Counted from the stretch's first letter, positions 8,756 through 21,300 are shown. The stretch is DNA of 64,000 nucleotides from Rhynchopus sp. YZ270_cl-10 (GCA_964035575.1 OZ037852.1:1054001-1118000); one strand, 5' to 3'. The notes: generated from the letters alone by a model not told the origin. Program-made: numbers and translations.

Positions 8756-11700
8756 ATGGGGCGCCTTGCAAAACCCAGAGCTAAGGCGAAAACGCCGAGA
8801 AAGCCTGCTGCCGAAGAGCGGAGCAACAACGACACTAACGACGATGCCGACAGCGACGACACCGAGGTCGTGCAGGCCACCACCCGCACTGCGACTGCCC
8901 AACGCCCCCCTCCTCCCCCTCCCCCCCCTGCATCTTCAGTTCTCGCACCGAGCACACCACCTCTCTCAAACACCTCGCAGCCCTCTGGGGAGACAGTATC
9001 GATTCCTCCTTCTCCTAACGCCGCGCAGAGTACACCTACTGTGATGGGGCTGAAGGATGATCCTGTGGTGCCTCTGAATGATAAATTTGAGGAGGAGCAG
9101 CTGACACCGGAGTGCGGGATTACCACAAAGCTTGCAGGCAAACGTCGTGTACATCAGGCAGGGTTGATCTCCCCTGCGGGGAAGAAATCGCGGGTTTCGC
9201 AATGTTCTTTTGAAGAATCGTGCCCAGCGATTGTCACTGTCTCACCACGCCGTTTTGAACGTGCAGGCACAATGGAGGACTCTCTCGCGCTCTTCCCAGG
9301 GGATGATATGAACGACCTCCACGATGACGACATCCTCGCCACGGCAGCCCTCCCCGGCTACAGCCCCACCCTCCCGTTAACAGAGGCCGCCTCACCGCCA
9401 GAGAGGCTCAGCCCCAGCTCTATAGCAACACCCATCGCAGAGGGGAGAGGGGAAGGGGGTCTCTTCGGGTCAGGGGGAGGGGGAGGAGGAGGAGGAGGAG
9501 GAGGAGGGGCAAAGGTGGAAAAGGAGGTTGATGGGAAGGAGGCGAAAGGAGAAAAGGAGATGGGGGAGGGTGTGTTGCAAGTGCCGGGTCTCTTCACTAC
9601 CGGAGGAGGCAAAAAGGTAACCGTCTCAAAAGCTGCAATGAAAAAAGCGGAGAAGAAGATGGGCAAACTCTTCGATGAGGACTCTCCGCAAGATAAAGAT
9701 GTAACAGAAAACCCACCGGAGGAGAAAATGGAGGATGCACCACCTGCAGTACCACCAGGTCTGTTCAGCACTGGAGGAGGCAAGAAGGTGAACGTCTCAA
9801 AGGCAGCAATGAAAAAGGCGGAGCAGAAGATGGGCAAACTTTTTGACGAGGACTCGAAAGAAGTGTCAGACAACCAAACAGAGGAGAAATTGGAGGACGC
9901 ACCACCTGCAGTACCCCCAGGCCTATTCAGCACTGGCGGAGGAAAGAAGGTAACTGTCTCAAAAGCTGCAATGAAAAAGGCTGAGAAGAAGATGGGAAAA
10001 CTCTTCGATGAGGACTCTCCGCCAGAAAAAGATGCAACAGAAATCCCGTCAGAAGAGAAATTGGAGGACGCACCACCCGCAGTACCACCAGGCCTATTCA
10101 GCACTGGAGGAGGCAAGAAGGTGAGCGTCTCAAAGGCAGCAATGAAAAAGGCGGAGCAGAAGATGGGCAAACTTTTTGACGAGGACTCGAAAGAAGTGTC
10201 AGACAACCAAACAGAAAAAATGGAAGACGCACCACCTGCAGTACCACCAGGCCTATTCAGCACCGGAGGAGGGAAGAAGGTAACTGTCTCAAAAGCTGCA
10301 ATGAAAAAAGCTGAGAAGAAGATGGGCAAACTCTTTGATGAGGACTCTCCACATACAGAAAACCCACCGGAGGAGAAAATGGAAGACGCACCACCCGCAG
10401 TACCACCAGGTCTGTTCAGCACTGGCGGAGGCAAGAAGGTGAATGTCTCAAAAGCTGCAATGAAAAAGGCGGAGCAGAAGATGGGCAAACTTTTTGACGA
10501 GGACTCGAAAGAAGTGTCAGACAACCAAACAGAAAAAATGGAAGACGCACCACCTGCAGTGCCACCAGGTCTCTTCAGCACTGGCGGAGGCAAGAAGGTA
10601 ACTGTCTCAAAAGCAGCAATGAAACAGGCGGAGAAGAAGATGGGCAAACTTTTTGATGAGGACTCTCCACATACAGAAAACCCACCGGAGGAGAAAATGG
10701 AGGATGCACCACCCGCAGGACCAGCAGGTCTCTTCAGCACTGGCGGCGGGAAGAAAGTAAACGTATCCAAAACTGCTCTGCGGCAGGCAGAGAAGAAGGT
10801 GAAAACGATGTACTCTGAGACCTCTGACGACACACCTGCAGCAACATCGGGTGCATTCTCCTTGACCACAGGGTCGGGACGGTCTGTCCAGGTCAGCGAG
10901 GAGGCTATGGCGAAGGCACAGCAGAAACTCGGTGCAATGGATATGGACGTCGACACTGATGCAACAAACCCACCTACCGACACACCCGACCCTGCACCAG
11001 AGAGAGAACACCCCTCAAGCATGCACACCCCACGCAGACAACTCCACCCAAAGCCCGCCACCCCCGATACCGTTGCTTCCCTACCGCGCGCCGCTATGCC
11101 TAAAAAGGGGACACGCCGCTCCTTCAAGGCACCACGCACAGTCTCTGCTGCACCTGATACCCCTCAAACACCTGCCACCACCATGCCCGCACCTTCTCCT
11201 GCAACGAAGACCCCACAGCGCAAGGCTTCTGCAAAGCCTGCTATGACCGGGTTGACTCTTCCGCCAGGCTTTCCTTGCAAAGACCCGACCGTCTCCAAGG
11301 AGGAGGAACTTCGTCACCGTGGGGTCCCTTCTGAAGACCCTGTGGGGTTTCCATTCTCTGGGGGAGAGGTTGTGTTTCATTTACCTTCTCCGGGTGCAGT
11401 GCAGAACGGGATGACTGCAATGGCCGCACTTCTCGAGCAGGGAGGCACCCGGACGAAGACATTACGCTTTGTCGGACCATTTCAATTCCAAGCAGCGCTG
11501 CTCGCATTAGGCGCAGCAGAGCACATTGTGACCATCGAATGGGTGATGAACCACCTCCGCTTCATCGCCATCAAGCTTTCCGAATACGACCAGCTGTACG
11601 ACCCCCCTACCGGCCTTCCTCGGTTCCTTTGCGCCGACATCGCCATGGCGCAGATGGTCTTCCGCTACAACAAAGAGTACATCGAAGGCAAACGATCGAT

Positions 11701-14700
11701 TCTGCACCGTCTATACAATATGGACGCGGTTTTGACATGCCGTTGTGTGGGTCTCAAGGTGGTTAACATCTTTCATGGTACAGGACGTCCCACCTCGCCC
11801 ATATATGTTGAATTGACGGATGGGTGGTACTCCATTGTGACCTCGTTGGATTCGCTTCTCTCAGAGAGGGTGCGTCTAGGCATGATTCTTCTGGGGTCGA
11901 AGCTTTTGGTCTATTCACCAAAATCTCTCATCGAGCAAGGTGTGCCCCCCTTAGAAGGAATGCGATCAAGCTTCCCAGACCCTCCCGGGGCAGATGACCC
12001 TCCCCTTCCAGAAGGGGCGCCCAACCCGGCCACACCGAGCGCACGGATGTCGGTCTGCTTCAACTCCGTTCGTCTCTTTCAAAACAGAGAAACCGCACAT
12101 CTGGGGTTGTACGCACCGAATATGGTACCTCACGTCCGTTTGGCCTGTGTAGGGGCTGAGGGAGGGGTGGTACCTTGCACCCCGGTTGTGGTTCAGAGGG
12201 TTTATCCTGAAACGTTTGTTGAAACGGATGAGTCTGAGAAAGGGGATAAAAGCTATGTGACGCGTACGCCTGCAGCAGAGGTGGCTGCGTTGGATAGCTT
12301 TGCACGGAAGCGGGAGGAAGCGGCAGCGCGAATCCAATGCGAAATGGAGTCTGAATGTGAAACCATCATGCAGCGCATCTTGAAGGAGGAGGCTTCGGGG
12401 AGTGACAGCCTTTCTGCCGGCGGTGTCGCGGAGTACGAGAGGGAGGTGCGGTCGCTCAGGGAGGAGAAGGTGCAGGAGGACGAGGTGCTCTCACTGCGCC
12501 GCAACGTGCAGAGCCGCTGCGAATACCTCGTCTCAGACCCGCTCAGCAACAATGTCAAAGCGTCGGTACGCCTCTACGGCCCTTCAGATGAACAACGAGC
12601 AATGTTCGTCGAAGGCCAAGTGGTCCTCCTCTACAACTTTGTCCCCCCAGCCAAGGCCCCGCCAAGAGGCATTGCCAGCCCCATCCTCCTGTCCAACTCA
12701 TCCCGCGCACGCTCCAACGCAGTGCACCTCGACCCCTCCCGCCTCCCCGAAATCAACAGCACCATTTTAATGGACAAACACTTCGAAGGTGACGGCAAAG
12801 CCTACACCCACAAGCTCTTCTCCCCGCGGAAGGTCACCAAAGGAGACGACTTTGTGCAGCTCAAAGACCGCGTCCATTTTGACTACGCCGGGGTCGTGAT
12901 GCACACCGGGATGCCAACAGAATACAAACTCGCGAAGGGTGTACAGCAAGGCGCTGCGTGCAACCCAGTGTACTTCACAGACAGCAAGAACCCGCACAAT
13001 GTGCTGAAGGTCGATACCATCAAGGGGAATTCAAAACAGATTACATTGGGGTCTGTGCGGATAGGGGATTTGATGGGACTCACAGATTTGACATTTCTTG
13101 GGAGGCAGACGGTGCAGGTTGCGCATGGGGGGTCTGGCGGGGTTGCATCACGCGAACGGAAGACGGTGACAATTCTTTGTGCCATGGCGGACGAACGGAC
13201 TGGAGTGCATCATAAGCTGACAGAGCGGCATCAGAACTCCGGGCCATCTCTTGCGGCTATGGCGAAGGCAGTGGAGGGGTCGCCAGCACTGGCGGAGCTT
13301 GTTGCGTTGTCTGTAACAAAAAAGAAGCAAATTGCGGAGTCGTTTCTGTCGCTTGCAAACCTATCACACCACGCGCCCATGCAGAGCGGCGTGCCCAGCA
13401 ACCAGGCCGGCTACCAGCAAAAGTCTCCTGATACGATACAGCAGCTCCAGGCCCCTCCAGCACAGAAGACAAGCATTACCCCACAGAGGTTTGTGCAGCG
13501 TGGCGGGGGTTCAGGTTCAGGAATCGTTCCCATGCCGACACCCTCAGCGGCAAGCGCAGCCTCTCCCACCTCTCGCACACATCCCCATGTACCTCCGCCC
13601 ACTCCATCAGCAGCAAACCCCAACCGTGCCCTCGCGTTCTCTCCCTACTCAGGGAAAGGACCCGACGCCCCATCACCCACAGCCTCCCCAGCAACGCAAA
13701 GACAAGATGTGTTTTGTAAGTTTCCAACGGAAGTTACGGTATGTTTTTGGGAGGGAAATATGTTATTTTTGTGAGCTGTATCATCCTACAACGTTTATTT
13801 GAATTCTATGCTCTCTTTTTAGGATTCTGTGAAAGAAAAAATCCCATGATACAGGGTAAACGTCGTGTCGTTTTTTATGTTGGTTTTGGTTCGGCGAAAA
13901 AAAAAAAAATAAACGACACAAATAAAGATGACAAAATTCTCGCAGACACATCCCTACCCAACACCTACACTGTCATACCGTCTTAAGAATTTTACCCGTC
14001 ATTTTCTACTCATGGTGACAGCAACCAACAACAAAAAAAACCCCCCCCAAAAAAAAAACAGACTCATAGCTTCGGGCATTTATGCCTCCCCTGGACGATT
14101 GACTGCTGTGGGTCGAAGGTATGGTTTTATTTGTGCCCATATTTATTGTTATTCATATTTTCTTTATAGACACTCTCATCAAACAAAATTTATTGACATC
14201 ATTTCAAAAAATAGTGGGGATTGCACAACTGTGGCAACACAACCGAGGAAACTATACTATAACAATTTCATCAAATAAAAATTTAAAATAGGTTGTGGTG
14301 ACTGAGGAAGGCATCATCCCTGGTGCATCTGAGATGGTCTCGGGTGTGGATGGGGACAGTATCACCTCTGTTGTGTGCAGTTTTTGGGATGGATGGTCTG
14401 AGCCTGCGGCAGTGAAGGTGGCGGTACCTGCTCTCGGGCAGTTACTTTTTCCCGACTCTGATGTGAACGGAGCTGCAGCAGAGCGGTTGACAGGGTTTTT
14501 GGGGAACAACGGGGAGGCGATTTCTGAGACGAGACATACGATTATGGCGTCAAAGTTTTCGTCCCGCAGGTGGTCACCAGAGCTCAACGTACACAAATTC
14601 CTCTATATGCTAAGCAAAGCTGTCATCATCACCCCCGACGCGCCTCAAGCCCCCCACTCATGCATCCCCTTCACTCAAGCAGAGTGGAGCCTTCTAAGCT

Positions 14701-14867
14701 CCACCCTCCGCAGCTTCGCCAGCGTCTTCGCCAAAGCCACCATCACCCAACGCAGTTCGGCCCTCACCCTCCAAGGTAGCATGCAATCACCCCCAACACC
14801 TTCTGCCAGCTGCGTGACCCGTCTCATCCCAATCAGCGACGTCATCTCCGCACCTACCCTCTACTAA
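8756..14867 (+). CDS. BRCA2: BRCA2 homologue, two exons
   Basis: Mediator that loads RAD51 onto single-stranded DNA in homologous recombination. Exons 8756-13738 and 14292-14867 (donor GTATGT, acceptor AAAATAG, phase 0) give about 1852 residues. In order: disordered N-terminus with Pro and Gly runs; nine BRC repeats (nt 9586-10950), seven nearly identical with core GLFSTGGGKKV, helix VSKAAMKKAE and a full LFDE motif, two divergent; a disordered Ser/Thr/Pro linker; the helical domain (EWVMNHLRFIAIKLSEYD, about residue 930); OB1 (FRYNKEYIEGKRSILHRLY to ELTDGWYSIVTSLDSLL); OB2 with a charged tower helix (VVQRVYPETFVE, then AALDSFARKREEAAARIQ); OB3 (from nt 12860). These match the human DNA-binding domain order. 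The second exon is joined on phase and splice signals; its residues match nothing I can name. The ATG at 8756 follows the acceptor. Confidence 0.93.
9586..10951 (+). repeat. BRC repeat array inside BRCA2
   Basis: Nine in-frame units. Units 1-7 alternate between type A (KKVTVSKAAMK, AEKKMGKLFDEDSP) and type B (KKV[NS]VSKAAMK, AEQKMGKLFDEDSKEVSDN), so the real unit is an A-B dimer of roughly 300 bp. Units 8 and 9 are older and lack an intact LFDE. Near-identity at DNA level points to recent duplication or gene conversion. Confidence 0.9.
13739..14291 (+). other. BRCA2 intron ending in a dispersed repeat
   Basis: The last 75 bp (14217-14291) are a copy of a repeat containing GCACAACTGTGGCAACACA and a TCAAATAAAA tail, also at 37036-37105 and, decayed, near 51915 and 52430. 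The tail of the repeat supplies the AG used as 3' splice site. Confidence 0.6.
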
Positions 14868-15587
14868 AAAAGAGGGTCCGAAAAGAGAGGTTCTGAGAGA
14901 ATCTATTTTTTTTTGCCTATTTTTTTGCAACTCCGTGAGAGTTGAATGGTCAGAATTCATGGGATTAGCGGTAAAAAAAGCGATTTTGTTAAGTCTCAAA
15001 TGGGGAAGAGATGGGGAGTGTTTTTTTCTCTCTTTTTGGTTTGTTGTCAGTGCCTGCGTCCGAGGGATGGTGAGGCGTTTGCACATTTCAACCTTTCTTT
15101 GTCAGATGTAAACCTCGAAAAATGGATATAGGATTGCATGGTTGGGGGTTTACCCACGATGCACCGATCATTGCACCAAGGTACACTGTTCACGAGAGGG
15201 CTTTGTATTTTCGAGTCACTTTTTTGTTTTGTTTTCGAGGGACTTTCTTGGAAAGCGTGGCTTGCTGCCTCACGGAAGTGGTCTAGGCTGACACAAAAAA
15301 GAAGAAAAACCACATGCCTTAAATTGTGTGATGTGACAACCATTTCCCCCGCTTTCTCTTTCCCCCTCCCCACCCGATTCCCGCACAACAGGCTCTCCTG
15401 CCCGCTGTGTTGTTTTATGCAACTCTCGTAGGTCTCCCCCCTATTATGTTCTTGTCTTTATTTTGAAGGTGACTGAGCACTGTGAGTCTTGGGATCATCT
15501 TATAAACTTTTTCTTCAAGATGTGTGTGCACGAGAGGCACGTTCATCTTGCACGTTTTCTTTTCCCCCCCTGTTATCTTTAGATGCT
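14868..15587. other. Intergenic with repeat modules
   Basis: No gene. Holds a GAGGCGTTTGCACATTTCAA module near 15047-15105, a GTACCAAGGTACACTGTT module near 15104-15220 (also at 43779-43905), and a diverged GTGACT module at 15469-15515. Confidence 0.55.
15469..15515 (+). repeat. GTGACTAAG module, copy 2 (diverged)
   Basis: GTGACTGAGCACTGTGAGTC, then GGGATCATCTTATAAACTTT; same layout as the other copies with several changes. Confidence 0.7.
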
Positions 15588-16429
15588 ATATGGACTCGTC
15601 CGGAAACCCCTCTGGTAATATTCATCCTTTTGGGTATTTTTGGGTTTTTTTGATGATGCCCCCCACAAAAAGTGCATCTAAGTGATATTCTGATATGAAA
15701 ATAGGTTTTTGGGGGGGTCTGAGGCTATATTTTCGCTTTTTTAATCAGATTTTCAGCCTTTTATTGTCGTTCTTCTGGATCTCTTCTCTCTTTCTCTTAA
15801 TCCTGTCATGCCGCCTTGACAAGGTTTCATTGACCTCTGTCAAATCTACTAGATCAATGCCAGGGACTTTTGCTTTGTGGGTCACCTTGGATGTGGAGAC
15901 TCCATAGTAAATACAGGTCCTCCGTGTCAGAGTACACGCTGAAATGACACGACCGTTGCTCGGGTAGCAGTACACAGAAGAAAAGAGATTGATGGAAAGA
16001 AGGGTGCGCTGATACGTATGAGTACGAGGGAATGAGATAACAAAGGCCTCTGTGTGAGGAAGCTCGCGCAGGGCACCGACAATGACCCCTACGGTAAGGA
16101 TCTCCTGACAACAAGAATCATCAGAGAGATGGTTCGAAACGACACCAAGTGTGCGTCGCACCCATTCTTACCGTGTTTCTCGACAAAAAAGGGAACTTCA
16201 CTGCTGTCATTGCCACGTTTATGAAATGTCCAAAAATACGTAAAAAAATATAAGTAAAAAGGGGGGGAGGGGAAATAAACAAAAATAAATGCCCAAAATA
16301 TGCCCTCTGGGGTGGTAGGTGTATGGCGGGTATCAAAAAATTGGGTTGTTTGGGTGTTTTGAGCAGAAAAACCATAAAAACCCCCAAAAGGATGAATCTT
16401 ACCAGGAGGGTTTCCGGACGGACCCATAT
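15588..16429. mobile_element. 842-bp TIR element carrying a 138-aa ORF
   Basis: Inverted ends of about 60 bp share TCGTCCGGAAACCC and TTCATCCTTTTGGG (left from 15588, right ending 16429). Target duplication not clear. The interior has one open frame on the minus strand. No transposase motif seen, so probably non-autonomous. Confidence 0.7.
15745..16161 (-). CDS. Hypothetical ORF inside TIR element
   Basis: 138 residues, not recognised. It starts MRRTLGVVSNHLSDD, has a plausible globular middle (YQRTLLSINLFSSVYCYPS) and a basic tail (SRRHDRIKRKREEIQK). It may be a captured host-gene fragment or an element protein; expression is unproven. Confidence 0.35.
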   Translation of the reverse strand: MRRTLGVVSNHLSDDSCCQEILTVGVIVGALRELPHTEAFVISFPRTHTYQRTLLSINLFSSVYCYPSNGRVISACTLTRRTCIYYGVSTSKVTHKAKVPGIDLVDLTEVNETLSRRHDRIKRKREEIQKNDNKRLKI

Positions 16430-16534
16430 TATTTCACGTATAATTATGTATGCATGAAAGCGTTCTGTGGTGGCTGTGTGCCTCACACTTCGTTTTCTAG
16501 GTGCCAACACTCTTGTGGTTCGTGCAAAAAAAAC

Positions 16535-17151
16535 CAGGGGTTAAGTTAGGGCGGGTTTCTGGGTTTTCAAAACCCGGTTTTCGGGTTTTCGGGTTTTTCA
16601 AAAAAAAAAAAAAAAAAATGGAATCTGAAAAAAAAAAAAAAAAAATCCAAATTTTTGGGTGGTGTAGGCTGGGAAGGTGGGGTAGGGGTGGGCGGAGCCC
16701 CTCCCACCCCACCCTCTAAGAAAAAAATTCCCCCGACCCAAACAAACCCCCCGTCAGAACTGGGAATTATTCATATGAAGAGGCAACAGGGATCTCTGGC
16801 GAACTTCGGGTTCAGTACTAGTGTTGCGAGAGTGCGGGTGAGGCAGGACGTGGGAACTGAGGTTGGTGAGGGGTACACCAGTCCTGTTCTTCAAATTTAT
16901 GCTCCAAAATTGTTAGGACAAATCCAAAAACCCCCCAGGGTCCCCCACTTTTTGGTGGGATTTTTGAACTTTGCCCCAAAAATTGCGAAAAAAAAATTTC
17001 GCTCGCTACGCTCGCGGAGGTGCACCTTAAAAATTTTCCCGCTCGCTGCGCTCGCGGAGGGAATGGGTTATTTTTCGCAAAATCCAGAAAACCCGAAAAA
17101 ACCCAGAAAACCCGACTCAGCGAGAAAAAAAAAAAGCTAACTTAACCCCTG
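16535..17151. mobile_element. 617-bp non-autonomous hAT-like element
   Basis: Ends CAGGGGTTAAGTTAG (left) and CTAACTTAACCCCTG (right) are perfect 15-bp inverted repeats, extended by GGGTTTTC-type motifs. An 8-bp target duplication AAAAAAAC lies at 16527-16534 and 17152-17159. CAGGG termini with 8-bp duplications are typical of hAT elements. The interior is repetitive with no transposase. Confidence 0.78.
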
Positions 17152-17159
17152 AAAAAAAC

Positions 17160-18200
17160 AAACAAAAAAAAAAAAAAAAAAAAAAAAAACAAAAACAAAA
17201 AAGAAACACAACAGATGAACGATGATCTGCCAAAAGTTCAGTTCGTTTATTTCGTTTGTGTTCATCACATTGAACATAAACCAAAAAAGCACAGCCACGG
17301 TTTTGCACTTTCAGGGGCAAAAAAATGGAAAATGTGTGCACTGAAAAAATATTTTTTAAAAAACCATCTTGGGGATGTGTGGTACTCACCACGAAAAAAA
17401 GGGAAAAAGCAACCGACAACAATAAAAAAATGCTGGGAGAAACAGAACAAAAAAACAAACAAACAAAAAAAGTCGACACAACAACAACAAAAACGACAAA
17501 GCACCTTCTCTAACAACTGGTCCTGGACACCTGGCTTTTAAAAAACAAAAAGACACCTCCCCCTGCTCGCCTATTTTTCTTTTGCTTACACGAAGTGTTA
17601 TTGGGGTGGGATGAGAGGAGAGGGTCTGATAGAGACTGCTGCGGACACTCTCTGTGTTGTGAGGTGGAATGCCGTGAGAGGAAGGCCGTGTGGGTAAAGG
17701 GGGGTGGAGTGAGATGCCTGCACATTCCATTTGAGGCTCGGTATAATGGTTAAAAATAGGCTTAACAAACGAGACTCTGTTTATGTGGTTTTGTGCCGGG
17801 GCAGTGTTGTGGTGTTGTTTCCGTCCAGGTCCAGGACCGAGTATCTTTCGTCGCACAGCTTTTCCAGCAAGGTTTCAGCACTGATGCATCACTCTGGGGT
17901 GTGGGGTGTAGGGCTTATAGGTTGAGGTGGGGTGCTATGCATCACTCCTCTTAAGACCAGGCGCAAGCTTAAGAGCGACTCTAATGGGTCGGTCTCGTGG
18001 GACTTGTCTTACGGCCGATCGAATTGAGACGTGACTCATGGAGTGGTAGTTATGTTTTCCGCTTGACTCTTTCTCAGTGTTGGTTTAACGACCATCGTTG
18101 GCAAGTCATGCGATGCCTGAACACTTTGTTTGGATGTTGTTGCTTTGTGGCGATGTGGTTGTGGGCGGGGATGGGTCCGAGGGGGGAGGGAATGGTATGC
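17160..18200. other. Intergenic upstream of SNARE gene
   Basis: Homopolymer-rich left part, then more balanced sequence; no gene or known repeat recognised. Confidence 0.45.
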
Positions 18201-18311
18201 TGGTTTTCCTGCCAGGGTAGATGTTCAGTGAAGCAGCAATACATACCCCATCAAAGAAAGGGCACCCAGCACACAAAGGGGGGGCGACAACAAAACAACA
18301 CCAAGTACACT

Positions 18312-21300
18312 ATGCCGTTCTACTGCGCCATTGTCGCAAAGCTGCAGGACTGCTCCGTCCTGGCTTCTGCAGTGAACCCTGTATGTGGAAAAAAAGCAAC
18401 ACTACTTTCCTCATTTCCTCATTTCCTCATTTCCTCGTTTCCTCATTTCCTCATTTCCTCATTTCCTCATTTCCTCATTGAGGGTTTTGTTTGCGTTGAT
18501 GATAGGCACATTCATCTTTTGAAGTTTCTTTACTTTTTGTGGCACATGCGTCGCCACCACCTTTGGATGAATTTTTCCATATTTTCTTCAAAAAATCTTA
18601 ATAATTTCCTCAACCCAAAGGCAAATGCTTCCAGGAAACACCTTATACCATCTACCCACACTACCACAGGGGCACCCCAACGCGGACATTAGGGCACTCT
18701 CAGAATGCCTTGGCAAGGCGCAGGGCAAGCGGAATAACAAGCTGACCCTGATGCACCAGGGGTGTCAGGTCAACATCTCGACAGACGACTCCTACATCAT
18801 CGCCGTCAGCACTGCGGAGGCCGTGCAGAAGAAGGTATGGCACACTACGCGATAAAATGAAAAAGTGTTTTCTTCTTTCATTTATGCTTTATATTTTGAA
18901 GCCATTTTCTATTTTCTCTCTGGCGCATTCATCTTAAATTCTCAATAACAATTCAAGAGGGGGGTGGGGGTGGGGGTGAGGAGTAGAATAAACAAACTGG
19001 GTAACGTTGCGGTCGGGTCAGAGACATTCCTGCAGTGCTGCGGGGGGGGAGGGGAGGGAGTCTCAATTTCTGCAGAAATAACAGAGGAGCAGACACGAGA
19101 GGGCAACCAAATGCAGTTTTCACACGACAAGAGGACATACTTTTCTTTGTGTTTGGGAGAGACTAAGGGGATGGGTGGGTGGGGTAAATGCAAAGAGCTG
19201 AGGACAGCATGGCGTTTCTTTCTTCTGAACACTCCTGGGCCGTAGATCTGCATCTGAATGAGACGCATAGGGAAGTGAGGTGAGGTGAGGTGAGGTGAGC
19301 GCATTTTTTTTTTTATGGCAACTGAGAGGAAGACGCGAACAGTGGGCAATCACACCCTTTTGGCAAAGCTCTTCACCCCCTCTAAGGTGAAGGCAGGGAC
19401 CCTCTGAACACATTTCCGTCCTGCAGTATGATGATACACAGCGCTTTGAAAGAGACGTACAGTGGTGAAACCCCCTTCCCCTTCTGTGCCGCCTCGCAAT
19501 GGCCAAGGAAATAGCCTCGCTTTTTCCATGGCTGGTGATGGCTGTGATACAGTAGGGAAGGGTGGGGTCTCTGGGGAGGATTTTTTGTTTTTTTTTGTCT
19601 GGGAGCGTACGTGTCTTTCTTTCTTTTGTGGACCAAGAATTAAAGGCACACCCCCGTTGCTTACCCAAGCATCGTGGTTGGTGTACGCTCCCTTACAAAA
19701 AAAAATGCATGTGGACAACCGAGGATGTGAGGAGAGTTCTGCTGAGAGGGAGGGAGAGAAGTTGCATGTGCGTGGAAAGGCGTGCGATGGGGTGGTACTG
19801 TACTAATCTGGGTCAGAATAGAAGGCTTCTTGGGTGTGATATATATTTTTTTTTTGGGGGGGCACTCAATAGAGGGAAGCAGAGAGGTGTACGGTGTTTG
19901 GAGGCCAGGTGTGGGTAGGTCCGATTAGAGCAGAACATTGCACAGTGCGTTGCGTGGGTGGGTGTGCGTGCCCAGCGGAGAGACATCACAGTGGGATGTG
20001 TTTGATGTATTTTATGTGTTGGTCAGTTGTGTCGTTGCTGTCGTAGCATTTGTGCGAAGGAGAAGAAGACTGGGTGGTGGTGGTGGTGGTGATGGGGATG
20101 GGGGTAAAGCAGCAGACAATGATAGAGGGGGTTTGCGTTGGATTGAACGTTGTGCACGAAGGGTGACGGCTTGCAGGGTTCTAACATTTCAGCTTTTTGG
20201 GGAAAGTGGGGTCGTAGTCGGGGCAGGGTGACTGATCGAGAGAGGCTTAGGTTTATGTTGTCAGTTTTCCTTTGGGGAAATGACATTATCCATGCTTTTG
20301 TGTAAAAACCCGTCGCAGCTGAAGCTTGTATGATAGAGTTTGTGATGAAGGTGAGTGAGGCTTTGGGTTCATTCGACGTTTTTTTTTGGGGGGTTTTTTG
20401 TGGAGCTGTGCGTCTCTGGGGGTGCTGTCATATGCGGGATGTACGCTGTGCGAAGTGGGGGAGGTCTGGACTTTACGAATGCCCGGGTAGCCCACAAGAG
20501 GAACCAATTCCGGCCATTACCCATCGCAATGGCGGGGCACTGTCCACTTCCCTGCTCCGAGGCCGTAGGATGCATACCCGCTCCTGATGTATAGTTGCGA
20601 TGCGATGCGTGCCTGAAGAGAGCTATGTGGGTGGGTCCGTCCTGGGGTGGTTATATGTGACCCATCACGTATCAAGACGTACAATACGTTTCTGTATTAT
20701 GCGTGCTTTGCCACCCCATGGACGTAGACCAGCCTCGGCCAGGGAGAGCGCATGTACCGTTTGTAGTTGACTTGGGGTGGGAGGGGGGAGGGTGCAACAG
20801 CATTTCGCGCAATGGGTACACCAGCAACTGTCACGACAAACAAGTGGTTTGCCACTACGTTGTCGAAGGCAACACACCCATTGGGTGTGTTGCCTTTGTG
20901 GCCTGCACGGTGTGCCCTGGTGCAAGACATGCGAGGATCCAACACGACCCTGGGGGAGCGAAACGACGTCTTATGTGTGCGGCCAATTATGGTGATTCCT
21001 GCATTGCGTTGTGTGTCTGTGTTTGCCACTGGCATGTGGGTGGTGCCCAATGCAGTCCAGAGCGGTAGGTGAACGTTGCAGCGGATGGTGCACTGCGAAG
21101 GTGCTCCACCACATCGGCATTGACTGTCATTACAGCGTGCACTGGCGTGGTGGGGTGGGGTGGGGTGGGAATGATGGGTGTGGGATAGCAGCATGCGGCA
21201 GGGGGGCAGAGGCAGCAGGGTGATAGCTTTGTGTATGCATGCAAGACTGTCCCAGCAGGTGCGGTGTTTTGGTGTCGGCTGGGGGGGTTGTGCCTGTGTA

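Noticed and set aside
9358-11139. 593-codon open frame antisense to BRCA2
   Set aside because: Mirror of the repetitive, biased BRC region; product is Ser/Phe/Pro repeats with no domain.
13823-13852. Possible 30-bp exon between the two BRCA2 exons
   Set aside because: All three entry phases meet an early stop (TGA), whereas direct joining of 13738 to 14292 stays open.
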